64,000 nt of DNA from an uncultured cyanobacterium (GTDB taxonomy: Bacteria; Cyanobacteriota; Cyanobacteriia; Cyanobacteriales; Geitlerinemataceae). Of the stretch, positions 61,918 to 64,000 are shown piece after piece (position 1 is the first letter of the stretch; each line of letters begins with the position of its first letter). A program made the position numbers and the translations under genes. The notes under the pieces are model-generated. The model was not told the origin of the DNA, made no database searches, and saw nothing but the letters and a program-made list of their open reading frames with translations. The stretch lies in the NCBI GenBank assembly GCA_937899645.1, contig CALCCD010000050.1:1-64000 (forward strand). Direction: 5' to 3'.

Positions 61918-62973
61918 ATGAAAGCACAGGTTTACCGAGGCGCACAGCAGCTTTGCTTCGAGGACGTCGAGCGACCGGAGCTAAAAATGGGTGACGTGCT
62001 CGTGCGGACGATCTCTACCGGGCTCGCGCCCCAGGACGTCGATCGCAGCTTGTCGAAAGTCGGCGAATTTCCCCGTATTTTCGGTCGCGAGATCGTCGGC
62101 AAAATCGCTGAGGTCGGCGAGGGCGTCGAAGACTGGCAGGTCGGCCAGCGCGTAGCCGTTCGCTCGCGCGTGCCCTGTTTGCAGTGCGACGACTGCATCG
62201 ATCGGCGCTTTTCCGCCTGCACCAGCTACCGCCGCCACACCACCACGGCGGGCTTTTTCCCTGCGGGCGGCGGCTTTGCCGAATTCGTACGCGTGCCGCG
62301 ATACCTGGTCGAGCGTGGCGGGCTCTGGGCGATTCCCAGTTCGGTGAGCTGGGAGCAGGCGCTATTTCTCGATCCGGTGCAGCGCTGCTTGGGCGCGATC
62401 GATCGCGCGAACCTACATCCCGGTCAAATTGTCTGGATCCTCGGCGCGGGCTCGCTGGGCTCAATTCTGGCGCTCGTCCTCAAGCACTTCGGCATTCGTA
62501 CGGCGATCACCGACCTCAACCCCGATCGGCTCGATCGCGCCCGCGACCTCAACGCCGGAGCCGTTATCCCCAGCGTTTATGACGATATGCACACGAAGAT
62601 CCAGGCGTTTACAGATGGTAGGGGCAGCGACGCCGCAATTCTGACGTTCCCCACCCGCTACAGCATCCATCACGCGATCGACGGGACGCGGCGGGGCGGC
62701 CAGCTCGCGCTGATCTGCGACGATCCGTTCGATCGCATGCAGACGATCGACCCCTGCCTGTTTTCCCGGCGCGAGCTGAGCCTGACGGCAGGCTTCACGC
62801 TCGACGTGCGCCAGCGCAGTCTCGCCGAAGAGCTGATTTGCAGTCGGCACTTGCCCTTCGAGCAATCGATCTCTCACCGCTACAGTCTCGAGGATTTGCC
62901 GATCGCGATCGAGCGCGCCTCCTCCGAAGAAGCCGACACGGTTAAGATTGCCATCTACCCGCAGTCCGAGTGA
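61918..62973 (+). CDS. MDR superfamily dehydrogenase-like protein lacking catalytic zinc ligands
   Basis: A 351-residue member of the medium-chain dehydrogenase family. The structural zinc site is intact (CLQCDDCIDRRFSAC, near 89-104), and the Rossmann motif is GAGSLGSIL near 180. The catalytic-zinc region, however, reads STGLAPQDVDR where a Cys-Gly-x-Asp is normal, and FGREIVG where GHE is normal, so the Cys and His ligands are both gone. NAD(P) binding may remain (DLNPDRLDRARDL). The substrate cannot be named. A frame-level start at ATG 61918 has standard length. Confidence 0.85.
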   Translation: MKAQVYRGAQQLCFEDVERPELKMGDVLVRTISTGLAPQDVDRSLSKVGEFPRIFGREIVGKIAEVGEGVEDWQVGQRVAVRSRVPCLQCDDCIDRRFSACTSYRRHTTTAGFFPAGGGFAEFVRVPRYLVERGGLWAIPSSVSWEQALFLDPVQRCLGAIDRANLHPGQIVWILGAGSLGSILALVLKHFGIRTAITDLNPDRLDRARDLNAGAVIPSVYDDMHTKIQAFTDGRGSDAAILTFPTRYSIHHAIDGTRRGGQLALICDDPFDRMQTIDPCLFSRRELSLTAGFTLDVRQRSLAEELICSRHLPFEQSISHRYSLEDLPIAIERASSEEADTVKIAIYPQSE

Positions 62974-62983
62974 GCTGCGCGCT

Positions 62984-63982
62984 TTACTTCACCCAGCGCT
63001 TGAGCTTTGCCGACAGCTTCAGCCACTGGGGCAGCGGCAACAGCGGATCTCCCGCAAATTGCCCGCCCGCTTTGATATCTCGACGCACCACCGATCGCCC
63101 CGCCACGACGCTACCCGCCGCGATCGTCACGCCATCGACCACGCCCACCTGACCGGCCAGCACGCTAAAGTCGCCGACCGTAACGCCGCCCGCCAGCCCG
63201 ACCTGGCCGCAAAGCAAACAATGCTCGCCGATCGTGCAGCCGTGGCCGACCTGCACTAAGTTATCGAGCTTTGTGCCCATGCCGATGCGCGTCGCACCCA
63301 CTGCCGGACGGTCGATCGCGCTATTTGCGCCGATTTCCACAAAGTCGCCAATCTCTACAATTCCCGACTGGGGCATCTTCTCCCAGCCCTGGGGCGTCTG
63401 CACGAAGCCAAAGCCGTCCGCCCCGATCGCGACGCCCGCGTGAACAACGCAGCCCTGGCCGATTCGCGTGCCGGGATAGAGCGTCACGCCCGCGTGGATC
63501 GTCGTATCGGCCCCAATCGTCACGTCGGGATACACCGTTACGTTCGGCATCAGGCAAACGCGATCGCCGATCGTCGCGCCAGAATAAATCGTCGCGCCCG
63601 CTGCGATCGAGATGTCTTGGCCGAGGGCTGCGTCCGGTGCGATCGCAGCGCGGTCGTCAATGCTGGGTGAGAGGCGGAAGGCTTGGTAAAACTGCCCGAT
63701 CGTTCGTGCGAAGGCTAGACGCGGTTCCGGCGTCGTCAGCCAGCAGAGGCCGCGATCGAGCGCCATCCCTTTCGCAACCTCTACCAGCTCCGGCAGCTCC
63801 GGCAAGATGACCGCTCCGGCTCCGGTTTTGCCCAGCGCCTTGCGGTACTTCGCGCTCATTACAAAGCTGACCGTCTCGGGCGTCGCAGCCGTAATCGCAG
63901 CCGCGCCGCTCAGCTCGCAGTCAGTGTCGCTGCAAGTCGTCACGAGGTTGCCGAGGTGGGTCGCCAGGTCGCTAAATTTCAC
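62984..63982 (-). CDS. lpxD: UDP-3-O-acylglucosamine N-acyltransferase
   Basis: A 332-residue enzyme that N-acylates UDP-3-O-acylglucosamine in lipid A synthesis. The N-terminal uridine-binding domain is followed by a left-handed beta-helix of hexapeptide repeats. The catalytic His region HAGVAIGADGFGFV and VEIGDFVEIGANSAIDRP are typical of LpxD, and LVQVGHGCTIGEH follows. The gene is complete within the window; its upstream partners lie beyond the edge. Confidence 0.95.
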   Translation of the reverse strand: MKFSDLATHLGNLVTTCSDTDCELSGAAAITAATPETVSFVMSAKYRKALGKTGAGAVILPELPELVEVAKGMALDRGLCWLTTPEPRLAFARTIGQFYQAFRLSPSIDDRAAIAPDAALGQDISIAAGATIYSGATIGDRVCLMPNVTVYPDVTIGADTTIHAGVTLYPGTRIGQGCVVHAGVAIGADGFGFVQTPQGWEKMPQSGIVEIGDFVEIGANSAIDRPAVGATRIGMGTKLDNLVQVGHGCTIGEHCLLCGQVGLAGGVTVGDFSVLAGQVGVVDGVTIAAGSVVAGRSVVRRDIKAGGQFAGDPLLPLPQWLKLSAKLKRWVK

Positions 63983-64000
63983 GTTCGGGGTCGGTGGCCG

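Noticed and set aside
1-64000. CRISPR arrays and complete insertion sequences
   Set aside because: No regularly spaced direct repeats of 25-40 bp and no transposase gene were seen; only short palindromic repeats and one MITE-like element.

Overview
The window is chromosomal DNA of a cyanobacterium. It is G+C-rich and dense in the octamer GCGATCGC (HIP1), which is typical of cyanobacteria. Many genes belong to families that are largely cyanobacterial: DUF3598, DUF3611, DUF4079, DUF928, Uma2 and a CHASE2 cyclase. A glucosylglycerol-phosphate phosphatase (stpA) points to a marine or salt-tolerant strain. LpxD, TonB-type receptor and ExbB/ExbD genes show a Gram-negative envelope. The species is not identified.

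Layout. 0-7 kb: a frameshifted NAD(P)-binding protein, then a cobalamin riboswitch in front of a TonB-dependent receptor and a periplasmic binding lipoprotein, an LCM-type methyltransferase, ATP sulfurylase and tRNA-Leu(CAG). 7-16 kb: a heme-domain adenylate cyclase, a [2Fe-2S] ferredoxin, a secreted PPC-TPR-CHAT protease followed by a secreted trypsin-like protease, DUF3598, PrxQ, a lone ExbD. 16-25.8 kb: a lone ECF-type ATPase, rpmF (found by eye, 58 aa), glmU, a deleted Uma2 gene, a stomatin-like protein, a CmpX-like membrane protein, and an NAD salvage operon (pncB-nadD-nrtR). 26-40 kb: small conserved and hydrolase genes, a sensor kinase that overlaps queG tail to tail, a response regulator/PP2C plus RsbW-like kinase operon, a Zur-like Fur protein, purS-purQ, a copper chaperone, a GT2, a kinase fragment, prfB with its programmed +1 frameshift, and xseB-modA. 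40-53 kb: cupin, flotillin, exbB-exbD, a CHASE2 adenylate cyclase, a DUF928 gene with a convincing CRP-type promoter, tRNA-Arg(CCG), a GH38 alpha-mannosidase, thiS and stpA. 53-64 kb: a sugar-phosphate cyclase with a long N-terminal extension, a DUF6492 glycosyltransferase-like protein, DUF4079, a lipoprotein, a CtaA-type copper ATPase, a secreted protein, an MDR dehydrogenase lacking its catalytic zinc ligands, and lpxD.

How the genes connect. Cobalamin uptake (riboswitch, receptor, binding protein) would draw its energy from the ExbB/ExbD pair. Two adenylate cyclases and a TGTGA-N6-TCACT site at class II spacing suggest a local cAMP circuit. NAD salvage is one operon ending in its own NrtR-type regulator. 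Copper handling is represented by a small HMA chaperone and a CtaA-like pump.

The best candidate for an undescribed system is the 53.7-57.0 kb locus. It holds a two-part sugar-phosphate cyclase with unusual active-site residues and a glycosyltransferase-like gene, and it is divergent from stpA. I read it, as inference only, as a possible cyclitol or cyclitol-glycoside pathway tied to osmoprotection. Short palindromic repeats of several families fill the intergenic regions.
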